A stretch of 64,000 nt of DNA from Acetivibrio saccincola (GCF_002844395.1 NZ_CP025197.1:3348001-3412000); one strand, 5' to 3'; shown: positions 8,413 to 18,001, numbered from the stretch's first letter. Numbers and translations: made by a program. The notes: generated by a model from the letters alone, not told the origin.

Positions 8413-9006
8413 ATGGAACACTATTTTTCAAAAGATCCGGATGTAAAGCACAATTTAGGCAAAATAAGCTACAGTATAAATGGTCGTACCATAGAAATAA
8501 TCACAGATTCCGGAGTTTTTTCTAAAAACAAAGTGGATTTTGGAAGTGATTTGCTTATAAAATCAGTCCCCCCTTTTAAAGGCAAAGCCTTGGACATAGG
8601 GTGCGGATACGGTGTTTTAGGAATTTCCCTTGCAATTTTAAACCCTCATTCTTTTATTACAATGATTGATATAAACAAACGTGCAGTTGATTTAGCCGTC
8701 AAAAACATTAATTTAAACAATATAAAAAACGCCTGTGCCTTTTTTAGCGACGGTTTTTCAAATGTCACAGAAAAGTTTGACCTTATTGTAACCAATCCCC
8801 CAATACGGGCGGGGAAAAAGGTTATATATCCCATTTATGAAAACAGCATTAATTTTTTAAATCCAGGCGGGTCCATATACATGGTGGTGCAGAAAAAACA
8901 AGGCGCCCCCTCAACTGTTGAAAAGCTTAATTCTATATACGGAAATTGTGAAGTTGTAAACAGGAGCAAGGGATATTGGATAATTAAGAGTATAAAGAAT
9001 AAATAA
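8413..9006 (+). CDS. Class I SAM-dependent methyltransferase, RsmC/YbxB-like
   Basis: The 197-residue product matches the small RsmC-type methyltransferases. These methylate guanine N2 in rRNA in related families. The SAM-binding motif ALDIGCGYGVLGI is at about residues 58-70. The acidic ribose contact is in MIDINKRAVDLA. The catalytic NPP motif is present as TNPPIRAGK at about residues 122-130. The start follows AAAGGAGATTT. It is the only plus-strand gene between 1.1 kb and the right end, and it interrupts the ecfA1-ecfA2-ecfT set. The target base is not known; an rRNA target would fit the ribosomal neighbourhood. Confidence 0.88.
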   Translation: MEHYFSKDPDVKHNLGKISYSINGRTIEIITDSGVFSKNKVDFGSDLLIKSVPPFKGKALDIGCGYGVLGISLAILNPHSFITMIDINKRAVDLAVKNINLNNIKNACAFFSDGFSNVTEKFDLIVTNPPIRAGKKVIYPIYENSINFLNPGGSIYMVVQKKQGAPSTVEKLNSIYGNCEVVNRSKGYWIIKSIKNK

Positions 9007-9091
9007 GATAAAACAATAAATAAGTGTACAAAGCAACAATTATAAATATTAAATATAAAATTTAAAATTTAAAATTAATAAATATAAAAAA

Positions 9092-9949
9092 TCAAGAATG
9101 TAATAAATCCTTAAAGGCTTTTATGCCCTCTTCTGCCGTCAAAATGCTTTTATCGCATTTTATATATCCTTCCCGGGATAATTCATAAAATAATTGGGTA
9201 ATTTCCGGAACATCAAGACCTGCCTTTTTCATGTAGCAAACATTAGAAAATATCTCCTCAGGAGTCCCGTCTTTTTGTATTTTTCCTTCATCAAAAAGCA
9301 AAATCCTGTCTGCTCTCACTGCTTCCTCCATATGGTGAGTTATGTATATTACAGTAATGCCCTCTTCTTTATTTAATCTCTCTACAATGGTCAGCACTTC
9401 TTTCCTGCTTAAAGGGTCTAACATGGAAGTTGCTTCATCTAAAATTATACATTCAGGCTTCATTGCAAGTATCCCGGCTATTGCAACCTTTTGTTTTTCA
9501 CCCTGCGATAAATTTTGTACGGGAAATTGGCGGTAAGACTGCATCCCCACATCTTTTAAAGCCTTCTTTACCCTCTTTAATATTTCCTCCCTTGAAAGCC
9601 CTAAATTTTCAGGCCCAAAGGCCACATCTTCTTCCACTGTAGCAGCAACAATCTGGTTATCAGGATTTTGAAATACCATCCCTATAGTTTTTCTTATTTC
9701 CCAAATATATTTTTCATTTGTGGTTTTCACTCCATTAATATATATATTTCCCTTTGTGGGAATAAGGATGGCGTTTAGAAGCTTTGCAAAGGTAGATTTT
9801 CCCGAACCGTTTCTGCCTATTACAGAGACAAATTCCCCTCTGTCTATTTTTAAATTTATACCGTCTGCTGCAGGTTTACCTTTTGAATTTCTTTTGTATC
9901 TGTATTGGACATCCTCCATTTTTATAAGCATTTTATCACATCTTGTCAT
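9092..9949 (-). CDS. ecfA1: Energy-coupling factor transporter ATPase 1
   Basis: This 285-residue ABC ATPase has Walker A GRNGSGKST at about residue 45, a Q loop in GMVFQNPDNQIVAATV, the signature LSQGEKQKVAIAG and Walker B CIILDEATSMLD. QNPDNQ and the DEATSMLD box are typical of EcfA1. The ATG at 9949 is preceded by AAGGG eight bases away. The in-frame ATG at 9931 has no ribosome-binding site. It is the last gene of the alpha operon, 151 bases after rplQ, the arrangement common in Firmicutes, but ecfA2 and ecfT do not follow directly. Confidence 0.93.
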   Translation of the reverse strand: MTRCDKMLIKMEDVQYRYKRNSKGKPAADGINLKIDRGEFVSVIGRNGSGKSTFAKLLNAILIPTKGNIYINGVKTTNEKYIWEIRKTIGMVFQNPDNQIVAATVEEDVAFGPENLGLSREEILKRVKKALKDVGMQSYRQFPVQNLSQGEKQKVAIAGILAMKPECIILDEATSMLDPLSRKEVLTIVERLNKEEGITVIYITHHMEEAVRADRILLFDEGKIQKDGTPEEIFSNVCYMKKAGLDVPEITQLFYELSREGYIKCDKSILTAEEGIKAFKDLLHS

Positions 9950-10100
9950 CTATTTTCCCTTAAGACAAAGAATGTCTTTATTTTTCGGACAAAAAATATC
10001 CTGTACTTATAACAAAAAACATCTTTTTATCTCTAAATACACTATAGGGGCCAAGTTGACGTTATAAGTCCCCTGACCCCTTAAAGCTTGACTTTTTCAC

Positions 10101-10625
10101 TTAAACCAACTCTAAAATAACCATTTCGGCGCCATCGCCTCTTCTAGGACCAATTCTGTAAATCCTTGTATATCCGCCATTTACACCTTTGTATTTAGGT
10201 GCGATTTCATCAAACAGCTTGTTTACAAGGTTTATTCTGTTTCCTTTCTCGTCCTTTACCCTGTACAGCCAATTCATAGCCTTTCTTCTTGCAGAAAGTC
10301 TTGATGGGTTATCCACCGTTACCATGTCTGTTTTTACTTCTCTTTCAACAACTTCGTACGTATTGCCACGCTTTGACTCTTTGGAAACTGTAACTTTATT
10401 ACCTTTTGCGTCAACTTTTGCAGTACTTATCTTGCCTTGCTTTGATGTATAATTATCGCTTTCTTTAATAGCTGCACTAATAAGTTTCTCTGCAATACTT
10501 TTAACTTCTTTAGCTCTTGCCTCAGTTGTTTCAATTCTTCCGTTTTCAATAAGGGCGGTTACCAAACCTCTAAGCATTGCTTTTCTTTGTGCTGTAGGAC
10601 GCCCTAATTTTCTATGAGATGGCAT
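10101..10625 (-). CDS. rplQ: Ribosomal protein L17 with an internal insertion
   Basis: L17 lies near the peptide exit tunnel of the 50S subunit. Its N-terminal part ([20 protein letters not shown]) and C-terminal part ([19 protein letters not shown]) match the family. At 174 residues it is about 50 longer than usual L17 (roughly 115-127). The extra, lysine-rich and probably flexible segment lies at about residues 53-105 (including [19 protein letters not shown]). The frame is uninterrupted and both conserved ends are intact, so the insertion is real. It follows rpoA by 51 bases. Confidence 0.95.
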   Translation of the reverse strand: MPSHRKLGRPTAQRKAMLRGLVTALIENGRIETTEARAKEVKSIAEKLISAAIKESDNYTSKQGKISTAKVDAKGNKVTVSKESKRGNTYEVVEREVKTDMVTVDNPSRLSARRKAMNWLYRVKDEKGNRINLVNKLFDEIAPKYKGVNGGYTRIYRIGPRRGDGAEMVILELV

Positions 10626-10676
10626 TTCTCTAATACCTCCTTTGCATAAAAAATCAATACACTTACTAATCCCTTA

Positions 10677-11624
10677 CTAATCCTCACTTGGTGCAAGTGA
10701 AAGACCTAGTGCTTTTAATTTGCTTAAAACCTCTTCTAATGACTTTTTACCTAAGTTTCTGACTTTCATCATATCTTCTTCTGTCCTGTTTGTAAGATCT
10801 TCAACAGTGTTAATTCCTGCCCTCTTCAGACAATTATAAGATCTTACTGAAAGATCCAGTTCTTCAATTGTCATCTCCAGAACTTTTTCTTTCTTTGTTT
10901 CTTCTTTTTCTACCATTATTTCTGCGTTCTTAGCACTGTCGGATAAATCAATAAAGAGGTTCAAATGTTCACTCATCACTTTTGCACCTAAACTAATTGC
11001 TTCGTCCGGCTTTATACTTCCGTTAGTCCATACTTCCAACGTCAGCTTGTCGTAGTCTGTAACTTGACCGATACGAGTATTTTCAACTGTATAATTAACC
11101 TTTCTCACCGGAGTAAAAATTGAATCAACAGGTATAACTCCTATGGGCTGGGAGGGCAGCTTATTTTTTTCAGCAGATACATATCCTCTGCCTCTGTTTA
11201 TTGTCATTTCCATATATAGCCTGCCTTCACCAGTAAGAGTGGCTATTTTGTGGTCAGGGTTTAAAATTTCCACATCAGCATCTGCCTTAATATCACCTGC
11301 TGTTACTTCTCCTTCACCGTCAGCATCAATGTAAATAACTTTTGGTCCTTCACTGTGTATGTCCAGTGACAATCCTTTAAGATTAAGAATTATTTCTGTT
11401 ACATCTTCAACTACACCGGGAATAGTTGAAAATTCATGTAATACTCCATCTATTTTTATTGATGTTACAGCTACACCGGGCAAAGATGAAAGTAATATTC
11501 TTCTTAGTGAATTACCAAGAGTTATACCATATCCTCTTTCCAATGGTTCCACCACAAACTTGCCATACACGTTATCTTCCGTAGTTATCACATTTTCAAT
11601 TCTTGGCTTTTCAATTTCTATCAT
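10677..11624 (-). CDS. rpoA: RNA polymerase alpha subunit
   Basis: The 315-residue subunit has the assembly domain (about residues 1-230, with [22 protein letters not shown] for dimerisation) and the C-terminal domain (about 250-315, with the two helix-hairpin-helix parts [17 protein letters not shown] and [10 protein letters not shown] that contact UP elements and activators). The ATG at 11624 lies six bases after GGGAGGG. An upstream TTG at 11627 is in frame but too close to it. It lies in the usual place between rpsD and rplQ. Confidence 0.97.
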   Translation of the reverse strand: MIEIEKPRIENVITTEDNVYGKFVVEPLERGYGITLGNSLRRILLSSLPGVAVTSIKIDGVLHEFSTIPGVVEDVTEIILNLKGLSLDIHSEGPKVIYIDADGEGEVTAGDIKADADVEILNPDHKIATLTGEGRLYMEMTINRGRGYVSAEKNKLPSQPIGVIPVDSIFTPVRKVNYTVENTRIGQVTDYDKLTLEVWTNGSIKPDEAISLGAKVMSEHLNLFIDLSDSAKNAEIMVEKEETKKEKVLEMTIEELDLSVRSYNCLKRAGINTVEDLTNRTEEDMMKVRNLGKKSLEEVLSKLKALGLSLAPSED

Positions 11625-11664
11625 CAAAAACCCTCCCTTTTAATAGCTTTTGATTTTTTTGAGG

Positions 11665-11740
11665 GCAACTGATTCAAAACTCTGATTACTGTACAATACC
11701 CGCTTTTAAACTTTCATCTCTGGCATAGATCCTCAGTTGC
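11665..11740 (-). promoter_or_regulatory. Long-range inverted repeat in the rpsD-rpoA spacer
   Basis: The 151-base spacer between rpsD and rpoA contains GCAACTGA and TCAGTTGC as perfect 8-base arms (11665-11672 and 11733-11740) enclosing 60 bases. No T run follows, so it is not a terminator. It could shape the mRNA ahead of rpoA. No function is assigned. Confidence 0.3.
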
Positions 11741-11775
11741 TGAACCAAACAAATACAGCTAAAAATATACTATAA

Positions 11776-12402
11776 TTACTTGGAGTATAACTCAACTATC
11801 AGACTTTCTTTTATTGGTAAATCTATGTCTTCCCTGGTAGGTAGTGAAACTATTTTACCAGTTAAATTGTCCGCATCATACTCAATCCAGTTGGTAGGCG
11901 GCTTAGAAGCTGCGTAATCTGCATTGTCTTTAAATTTAGCTGAATTTCTGCTCTTTTCCCTTAAAGATATAACGTCCCCAACTTTAACTAAATATGATGG
12001 TATATTAACTTTTTTGCCGTTCACAGTAAAGTGACCATGTCTTACTAATTGTCTTGCTTCTTTTCTGGACATAGCAAGCCCCATTCTGTAAACAACATTA
12101 TCAAGCCTTAGTTCTAATATTTGAAGTAAATTTTCCCCAGTGATTCCTTCTTTTTTAACAGCCATGTCAAAATATTTTCTAAACTGGCTTTCCAAAACAC
12201 CATAGTATCTTCTTGCTTTTTGTTTTTCCCTAAGCTGCAAACCGTACTCAGATAGTTTTTTTCTGCCCTGTCCATGCTGTCCAGGAGCATATGGTCTTCT
12301 TGAAACAGCACATTTATTTGTAGTGCATCTTTCCCCTTTAAGGTAAAGTTTTTCACCTTCCCTGCGGCAGAGTCTGCAAGATGCAGCGGTATATCTCGCC
12401 AT
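11776..12402 (-). CDS. rpsD: Ribosomal protein S4
   Basis: This primary 16S rRNA-binding protein of the 30S body has 208 residues. The zinc-type N-terminus has four cysteines (CRLCRREG, later CTTNKC). The S4 RNA-binding domain ([19 protein letters not shown], then [17 protein letters not shown]) lies at about residues 93-155. It sits between rpsK and rpoA as in the alpha operon of other Firmicutes. Confidence 0.97.
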   Translation of the reverse strand: MARYTAASCRLCRREGEKLYLKGERCTTNKCAVSRRPYAPGQHGQGRKKLSEYGLQLREKQKARRYYGVLESQFRKYFDMAVKKEGITGENLLQILELRLDNVVYRMGLAMSRKEARQLVRHGHFTVNGKKVNIPSYLVKVGDVISLREKSRNSAKFKDNADYAASKPPTNWIEYDADNLTGKIVSLPTREDIDLPIKESLIVELYSK

Positions 12403-12443
12403 TTACTTTTACACCTCCAGCAATTTTTTAAATTTTCAAACAA

Positions 12444-12848
12444 CTACACTCTTCTTCTCTTAGGCGGTCTACATCCGTTATGAGGGATGGGAGTTACGTC
12501 TTTTATAAGACTAACTTCAAGTCCCGCAGCCTGAAGTGCCCTTATAGCAGCTTCCCTTCCAGACCCTGGACCCTTTACATATACTTCTACAGTTTTTAAA
12601 CCATGTTCCATTGCTGCTTTTGCAGCAGTTTCAGCTGCCATTTGAGCTGCATATGGAGTGCTTTTTCTTGAGCCTCTAAAACCAAGCCCTCCTGCACTAG
12701 ACCATGAAATTGCATTACCTGCAACATCAGTTATAGTCACAATTGTATTATTAAATGTAGAACGTATGTGTGCTGCCCCACGCTCTATATTTTTTCTTTC
12801 TCTTCTTCTTCTAGTGGTTCTTTTTCCACCAGATGCTTTAGCTGCCAT
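12444..12848 (-). CDS. rpsK: Ribosomal protein S11
   Basis: This 134-residue platform protein of the 30S subunit helps bind the Shine-Dalgarno duplex region. Family segments [28 protein letters not shown] and [14 protein letters not shown] are complete. The start ATG lies after a GGAGG box, 21 bases from rpsM. Confidence 0.97.
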   Translation of the reverse strand: MAAKASGGKRTTRRRRERKNIERGAAHIRSTFNNTIVTITDVAGNAISWSSAGGLGFRGSRKSTPYAAQMAAETAAKAAMEHGLKTVEVYVKGPGSGREAAIRALQAAGLEVSLIKDVTPIPHNGCRPPKRRRV

Positions 12849-12869
12849 TAAACCGTTAACCTCCTTTAA

Positions 12870-13241
12870 CTATTTTTTTCTTTGAACTCCTACTGTTCTC
12901 TTTGGACCTTTTCTTGTCCTTGCATTGGTTTTGGTCCTTTGACCCCTTACAGGCAGTCCTTGTTTATGCCTTCTTCCCCTGTAGCATCCAATTTCCATTA
13001 ACCTCTTTATGTTAAGGGCTACTTCTCTTCTAAGATCCCCCTCAACAGTAAAATTCCTATCTATAAATTCTCTAAGCTTGTTAACTTCTTCATCTGTCAA
13101 ATCTCTTACTCTTGTATCCGGATTAACCCCGGTCTCTCTTACTATTCTTTTAGCAGAGCTTCTTCCAATACCGAAGATATAGGTTAATCCTATTTCAATT
13201 CTTTTTTCCCTGGGTAAGTCTACTCCGGCAATACGCGCCAT
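12870..13241 (-). CDS. rpsM: Ribosomal protein S13
   Basis: This 123-residue head protein of the 30S subunit contacts 23S rRNA and L5 and the P-site t[24 protein letters not shown] at the start and the basic tail [14 protein letters not shown] are typical. A folded spacer element lies directly upstream (13291-13369), and the gene starts after a GGAGG box. Confidence 0.97.
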   Translation of the reverse strand: MARIAGVDLPREKRIEIGLTYIFGIGRSSAKRIVRETGVNPDTRVRDLTDEEVNKLREFIDRNFTVEGDLRREVALNIKRLMEIGCYRGRRHKQGLPVRGQRTKTNARTRKGPKRTVGVQRKK

Positions 13242-13290
13242 ATTTTTTTTACACCTCCACTAGTATTACTGTTTAATAACTTTATAATCT

Positions 13291-13369
13291 ATAAAATAAA
13301 CACACCAGGACATAGGTAACAGAACTATTACCTACGCAGCCGCTCTCCTGTATGTTATTTTTATTTTAT
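13291..13369 (-). promoter_or_regulatory. Structured RNA element in the rpmJ-rpsM spacer
   Basis: Three nested stems can form in the transcript. The outer arms are ATAAAATAAA with TTTATTTTAT (13360-13369 with 13291-13300), the middle arms CAGGA with TCCTG, and the inner arms TAGGTAA with TTACCTA around an eight-base loop. An asymmetric internal loop (GAGCGGCTGCG) sits between the middle and inner stems. It occupies most of the 142-base gap just ahead of rpsM. It has no T run, so a translational or processing element is more likely than a terminator. In E. coli the same gene is the site of S4 control; any such link here is inference. Confidence 0.5.
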
Positions 13370-13383
13370 AGTCCAATCCTTTT

Positions 13384-13497
13384 TTAGCCTTGTCTTTGCT
13401 TGTGTTTAGGATTTTGACATATAACCATTACTCTGCCTTTTCTTCTTATGATTTTACATTTTTCACATATAACCTTAACAGATGGTCTTACTTTCAT
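13384..13497 (-). CDS. rpmJ: Ribosomal protein L36 (zinc-type)
   Basis: The 37-residue protein starts [15 protein letters not shown] and has the C-x2-C...C-x4-H zinc ligands (CEKC, then CQNPKH), so it is the zinc-binding C+ form. It ends QRQG. An AGGAGG box precedes the ATG. It lies 18 bases after infA, in the standard order. Confidence 0.95.
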   Translation of the reverse strand: MKVRPSVKVICEKCKIIRRKGRVMVICQNPKHKQRQG

Positions 13498-13515
13498 TAT
13501 CACTACCTCCTTAAA

Positions 13516-13734
13516 TTACTTAGCCCTCCATGTTATTCTACCCCGGGTCAGGTCATAAGGAGAAAGTTCTACGGTAACCTTATCCCCAGGTAAAATCCTT
13601 ATAAAATTCATTCTGAGTTTGCCTGAAATATGAGCCAAAACTTTGTGTCCATTTTCCAATTCAACCTCAAACATCGCATTTGGCAGCGCCTCAACAACTT
13701 TTCCTTCAACTTCAATTACATCTTCCTTAGACAA
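13516..13734 (-). CDS. infA: Translation initiation factor IF-1
   Basis: IF-1 is a 72-residue S1-like OB-fold protein that blocks the A site during initiation. [20 protein letters not shown] and [14 protein letters not shown] are typical. The start codon is TTG at 13734, after an AAGGAGGGG box. Confidence 0.96.
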   Translation of the reverse strand: MSKEDVIEVEGKVVEALPNAMFEVELENGHKVLAHISGKLRMNFIRILPGDKVTVELSPYDLTRGRITWRAK

Positions 13735-13784
13735 GATTAAAACCCCTCCTTATCTCTTAAATCAAATATCATCCACCCAAAAGA

Positions 13785-14063
13785 CTAAGTGCCGCTTTTT
13801 TCATTCTCCAGCTCAGCTAATGCCTTCCGGATTTCTGAATTTGAAATCCTGTCTCCCTTAGAAAGTTTTTCTTTCAAAGGTAAAATAACTTCTTTAGTAG
13901 CCTTTATATGTTTTATCTTCTTTTTCTTTGGCTTTTCAATGCGCCTTAAGTCACCATCTGAAATCAAAACATGCTTGTCATCTATTCTTCCTACTACAAC
14001 AAATACTCTTCCTGCGTCTCTGCCTGCAATTGATAACACTACCCGTCCTAAGTCAACATCCAT
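13785..14063 (-). CDS. KOW-domain RNA-binding protein (L14e-like)
   Basis: The 92-residue product begins MDVDLGRVVLSIAGRDAGR, which is the KOW fold found in archaeal/eukaryal L14e, L6e and L27e. It then has a lysine cluster (KPKKKKIKHIK) and a helical acidic end. Clostridia and Bacilli often carry this small protein between map and infA. It is thought to bind RNA and perhaps the ribosome, but no defined function is known to me. The ATG at 14063 follows AGAGGTG. An in-frame start at 14117 has no such box. Confidence 0.85.
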   Translation of the reverse strand: MDVDLGRVVLSIAGRDAGRVFVVVGRIDDKHVLISDGDLRRIEKPKKKKIKHIKATKEVILPLKEKLSKGDRISNSEIRKALAELENEKSGT

Positions 14064-14109
14064 TACATCACCTCTATTAAAATCCCTAAAACTAGTTTTG
14101 CATGGTAAC

Positions 14110-14880
14110 CTAGTCAAGCATGGTCAATATTAGAGGACCTTTTTCAGTGATGGCGACGGTATTCTCATAGTGAGCTGATAATTTTCCGTCGGCTGTAACC
14201 ACCGTCCATCCATTGTCTAAAACTTTAACTTCGTGGCCGCCCTCATTTACCATTGGCTCTATGGCAAGGGTCATTCCTTCCACTAACCTTGCTCTTTGGA
14301 ATCTGCAGCGATAATTGGGAACCTGCGGCTCTTCATGCATTTCTCTCCCGATACCATGACCTACAAACTCACGTACAACAGAGTATCCCGCTTCTACCAC
14401 ACAGTCTTCAATTGCTCCTGAAATATCAATTATCCTGTTTCCCACCACCGCTTTTTTTAGTCCCTCAAAAAAGCTTTTTTTGGTAACTTCAATCAGTCTC
14501 CGGGATTCAGATGATATATTTCCTACAGGAAAAGTCCTTGCTGCATCTCCATGAAACCCATTTATATAAGCTCCAACGTCAACACTTATAATATCGCCAT
14601 CTTTTAGTTCTCTTAAACCTGGTATTCCATGAACTACCTCATCATTTATTGATGCACATATACTTCCCGGGAAATCATCAATATTAGCATATGCAGCTTT
14701 ATATCCTTTAAAGGAAGGTATAGCCCCTTTGCTTCTGATGGATTCTTCAGCAATTCTGTCAAGTTCAATGGTTGTAACTCCAGGGCTGATATTCTCTTCA
14801 ATCTTTTTAAGAACTAAAGCTACTATTTCTCCGGCTGTCCTCATAAGATCTATTTCACTTTTTGTCTTTATTGAAATCAT
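14110..14880 (-). CDS. map: Methionine aminopeptidase, type I
   Basis: It removes the initiator Met from nascent proteins. The 256-residue product has the five metal ligands of the pita-bread fold in the usual segments: SVDVGAYINGFHGDAART (two Asp), FVGHGIGREMHEEP (His), AIEPMV (Glu) and YENTVAI (Glu). There is no N-terminal SEC-C extension. It overlaps adk by one base (TAATG), so the two are translationally coupled. Confidence 0.97.
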   Translation of the reverse strand: MISIKTKSEIDLMRTAGEIVALVLKKIEENISPGVTTIELDRIAEESIRSKGAIPSFKGYKAAYANIDDFPGSICASINDEVVHGIPGLRELKDGDIISVDVGAYINGFHGDAARTFPVGNISSESRRLIEVTKKSFFEGLKKAVVGNRIIDISGAIEDCVVEAGYSVVREFVGHGIGREMHEEPQVPNYRCRFQRARLVEGMTLAIEPMVNEGGHEVKVLDNGWTVVTADGKLSAHYENTVAITEKGPLILTMLD

Positions 14881-15527
14881 TAAAATTCACCCAAAGCTTT
14901 AATTACTTCGTTAGTCGTGTCTTCTATTTTCTCTTTGCCTACAACTGTGACAAGGTTTCCTTTTTTAGTATAGTACTCAATTAATGGCTCTGTCTGCTTA
15001 TGATAGGTTTCAAGTCTTTTTCTTACAATTTCTTCTTTGTCGTCTTCCCTTTGTACAACATTTGCTTCACAGTTATCGCATACATTCTCTTTAGCTGTGG
15101 GCTTATATACTGTATGATAACTTGCTCCGCATTTTGGACAAACTCTCCGCCCGGACATTCTCTTTACTATTTCATCATCCGGAACATGGATGTTTAACAC
15201 TTTGTCAAGCTTAACACCCATTTCTTCCAGCATAGCATCCAGTTTTTCTGCCTGCTCAATTGTCCTGGGGAACCCGTCCAAAATAAAACCTTTCTGGCAA
15301 TCCGGCTCTGTCAGCCTGTCTTTTACTATTCCTATTGTTATTTCGTCCGGAACCAACAGCCCTTTGTCAATATACTCTTTGGCTTTTTTCCCAAGTTCCG
15401 TCCCGTTTTTAATATTGCTTCTGAATATGTCCCCAGTAGAGATATGAGGAACATTATGGGTCTTTGCTAAATTCACTGCCTGTGTACCTTTGCCCGCTCC
15501 CGGGGCACCTAATATAACTAGTCTCAT
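14880..15527 (-). CDS. adk: Adenylate kinase (zinc-type)
   Basis: This 215-residue enzyme catalyses ATP + AMP = 2 ADP. It has the P-loop GAPGAGKGTQ near the N-terminus, AMP-site residues in STGDIFRSN and DGFPRTIEQA, and a LID domain with four zinc cysteines (CPKC...CDNC at about residues 126-152), the usual form in Gram-positives. The ATG at 15527 follows TGGAGGATG. The longer in-frame start lacks a box. Confidence 0.97.
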   Translation of the reverse strand: MRLVILGAPGAGKGTQAVNLAKTHNVPHISTGDIFRSNIKNGTELGKKAKEYIDKGLLVPDEITIGIVKDRLTEPDCQKGFILDGFPRTIEQAEKLDAMLEEMGVKLDKVLNIHVPDDEIVKRMSGRRVCPKCGASYHTVYKPTAKENVCDNCEANVVQREDDKEEIVRKRLETYHKQTEPLIEYYTKKGNLVTVVGKEKIEDTTNEVIKALGEF

Positions 15528-15567
15528 AGCATCCTCCATAATTTTAAATATTAACTGCTACTGGCAA

Positions 15568-16848
15568 CTACTCTAAAAATCCTTTGTAATGTCTCATTAT
15601 CATCTGTGACTCTATCTGCTTAACAGTTTCTAGTGCAACCCCAACCATAATCATTATACTGGATCCGGCAATCCAAACACCCTGTAATTTTGTCAAAGTT
15701 CCAAGTAAGGATGGGAATAATTGTATTGCCGCAATAAATACTGCTGAAAACCAAGTTATTCTGTTAACAACTTTAAAAATGTAGTCTGAAGTTGGCTTTC
15801 CTGGCCTTATTCCCGGTATAAATCCGCCGTTCTTCTTTAAGTTATTTGCAAGTTCTACTGGGTTAAACTGTATAAAAGTATAGAAAAATGTGAAGAACAT
15901 TATTAAAACACCGTTTAATGCAGCCACCCATGGTTTTTCCGGAAAATGTCTGAAAAATACCGCAACGGGATGGGTGGAATTAGCCCAGAAGAACCCTACT
16001 ATTGTAGGTGGAAGCATAATAAATGAAGATGCAAATATTATAGGTATAACTCCGGCCATATTTACCTTAATTGGTATATGGGTACTCTGGCCACCATACA
16101 TTTTTCTTCCTACAACCCTCTTTGCATATTGAACAGGAATTCTTCTCTCAGCCTCCTGCACCCACACAACAGCTGTTACCACAGCTAAAAATACAAGTAC
16201 AATTGCAGCTATTCCTACATAAAGCATTATTCCTGTTCCTATATTTTCTTTTTGAGCCATTAATGCGCCGTAGGCTGCGGGACCCTGTGAAAGAATACCT
16301 GCAAAAATTATAAGTGAAATCCCGTTTCCTATTCCATGTTCTGTTATCTGTTCTCCTAACCACATTAAAATTGCAGTTCCTGCTGTAAAAGTTAGCGTTA
16401 TTGTCACAAATGAAAACCATCCTCTTGTCATTACAGCATCACGCAATCCAAAGTAAAAACCTGTTGCTTGCAAAAATGCTAAAACTACAGTCCCATACCT
16501 GGTATACTGAGCCATTATTTTCCGTCCTTCTTCTCCTTCTTTTGCAAGCTGTTCAAGTTTTGGAATTGCAACGGCCAATAGGTTCATAATAATGGATGCA
16601 GTAATATATGGTGTAATCCCTAATGCAAATATTGTTGCTCTTGCCAGGGCACCTCCCCCGATAATGTTGGCAAAGTTAAATATGGAGGCACCGCCTAGCA
16701 GTTCTTTTAGAATATCCGGATTTAATCCAGGTACAGGTATAGCAGCTCCTAGCCTGAAAAGCAACAGAAAAAACAAGGTAACCAGTATTCTTTTACGCAG
16801 GTCTGCTATTTTCCAGGCATTCCTCAGGGTCTCTATTATCGCTCGCAT
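15568..16848 (-). CDS. secY: Protein translocase subunit SecY
   Basis: SecY is the pore of the Sec translocon. The 426-residue product has ten hydrophobic helices, with the characteristic LGITPYITASIIMNLL segment near residue 75, the plug region after helix 1, and the conserved cytoplasmic loop PVQYAKRVVGRKMYGGQ near residue 240. It starts one base after the rplO stop. Confidence 0.97.
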   Translation of the reverse strand: MRAIIETLRNAWKIADLRKRILVTLFFLLLFRLGAAIPVPGLNPDILKELLGGASIFNFANIIGGGALARATIFALGITPYITASIIMNLLAVAIPKLEQLAKEGEEGRKIMAQYTRYGTVVLAFLQATGFYFGLRDAVMTRGWFSFVTITLTFTAGTAILMWLGEQITEHGIGNGISLIIFAGILSQGPAAYGALMAQKENIGTGIMLYVGIAAIVLVFLAVVTAVVWVQEAERRIPVQYAKRVVGRKMYGGQSTHIPIKVNMAGVIPIIFASSFIMLPPTIVGFFWANSTHPVAVFFRHFPEKPWVAALNGVLIMFFTFFYTFIQFNPVELANNLKKNGGFIPGIRPGKPTSDYIFKVVNRITWFSAVFIAAIQLFPSLLGTLTKLQGVWIAGSSIMIMVGVALETVKQIESQMIMRHYKGFLE

Positions 16849-16849
16849 A

Positions 16850-17290
16850 CTATATCACCTCGACCTTTCCTCCTGCAGCCTCAATCTTTTCAGAAGCTGT
16901 TTTGGTAAATTTGGTAGCCTTTACAGTAAGCTTTTTCTTTAAGTCCCCGTCACCTAGAATTTTAACACCGTCTACCACTTTTTTTACTAAACCTTTTTCT
17001 ATTAGTAAGTTTTCATCAACAACAGTCCCGTCATCAAAAATATTTAAGTCCGAAACATTTACCACCGAGTAAACTTTTGCAAATATATTGTTAAAACCTC
17101 TTTTTGGAACCCTTCTATAAAGAGGCATTTGTCCGCCCTCGAATCCAATCCTTACGCCGCCGCCTGAACGGGATTTCTGGCCGCCTTGACCTCTTCCAGC
17201 CGTCTTTCCAAGGCCAGAGCCATAGCCTCTTCCTTTTCTCTTAGGCTGTTTTCTAGCTCCTTTGTTAGGTTGTAATTCGTATAGCTTCAT
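16850..17290 (-). CDS. rplO: Ribosomal protein L15
   Basis: This 146-residue protein has an extended Gly/Arg-rich N-terminus ([20 protein letters not shown]) that threads into 23S rRNA and a globular C-terminal part ([20 protein letters not shown]). It keeps the standard place between rpmD and secY. Confidence 0.96.
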   Translation of the reverse strand: MKLYELQPNKGARKQPKRKGRGYGSGLGKTAGRGQGGQKSRSGGGVRIGFEGGQMPLYRRVPKRGFNNIFAKVYSVVNVSDLNIFDDGTVVDENLLIEKGLVKKVVDGVKILGDGDLKKKLTVKATKFTKTASEKIEAAGGKVEVI

Positions 17291-17305
17291 TGATTACACC
17301 TCCCT

Positions 17306-17488
17306 TTATATTTCTTCTACAGCTATTACATGTTCCACTTTCTTTATCATACCTCTTATTTGCGGATTGTCATTTTGCTCCACAGAAGAACCAATTTTTT
17401 TCTTCAAGCCCAAAGCTTCTAAAGTCGCTAATTGGGGCTTTTTAAGTTTACTGGTACTTCTTACTAAAGTTATCTTGAGTTTTGCCAC
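17306..17488 (-). CDS. rpmD: Ribosomal protein L30
   Basis: The 60-residue protein starts [14 protein letters not shown]. The codon is GTG at 17488, six bases after AGGAGGGG. A TTG one codon upstream is too close to the box. It lies between rpsE and rplO. Confidence 0.95.
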   Translation of the reverse strand: MAKLKITLVRSTSKLKKPQLATLEALGLKKKIGSSVEQNDNPQIRGMIKKVEHVIAVEEI

Positions 17489-17500
17489 CAAAGTCCCCTC

Positions 17501-18001
17501 CTAACCTAATACTTCTTCCACTGTTTTACCACGAAGCTTTGCAACCTCTTCTACAGTTTTTAGCTGAGAGAGACCTGTAATGGTTGCCCTGACCATGTTA
17601 ATAGGATTGTTTGAGCCCAGCGATTTTGTCCTGATGTCTTTAATACCTGCCAACTCCAATACCGCTCTCACAGGACCCCCAGCTATAACTCCGGTACCCT
17701 GACCGGCTGGCTTTAAAAGTACCTTTCCGGCACCAAATTCCCCCATCATTTCATGTGGGATTGTTGTATCTACAATTGGAACTTTTATAAGGTTTTTCTT
17801 AGCAGCATCTATACCTTTTCTAATTGCGTCAGGTATTTCAGCAGCCTTTCCTATACCAGCTCCAACATGACCGTTTTCGTCGCCTACCACTACCAAAGCA
17901 CTGAAACGGAAGTTTCTACCACCTTTAACAACCTTGGTTACGCGTCCTATATTAACTACTTTTTCTTTTAAGTCCAATACACTGGCATCAATTCGTTGCA
18001 A
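17501..18001 (-). CDS. rpsE: Ribosomal protein S5
   Basis: This 166-residue decoding-site protein has the double-stranded RNA-binding S5 fold ([21 protein letters not shown]) and the C-terminal domain with [14 protein letters not shown]. The start is TTG at 18001 after a GGAGG-type box. It lies 18 bases after rplR. Confidence 0.96.
   Translation of the reverse strand: MQRIDASVLDLKEKVVNIGRVTKVVKGGRNFRFSALVVVGDENGHVGAGIGKAAEIPDAIRKGIDAAKKNLIKVPIVDTTIPHEMMGEFGAGKVLLKPAGQGTGVIAGGPVRAVLELAGIKDIRTKSLGSNNPINMVRATITGLSQLKTVEEVAKLRGKTVEEVLG

Noticed and set aside
10020-10100. Possible terminator between rplQ and ecfA1
   Set aside because: The GGGG and CCCC arms are short and far apart, and no T run follows.
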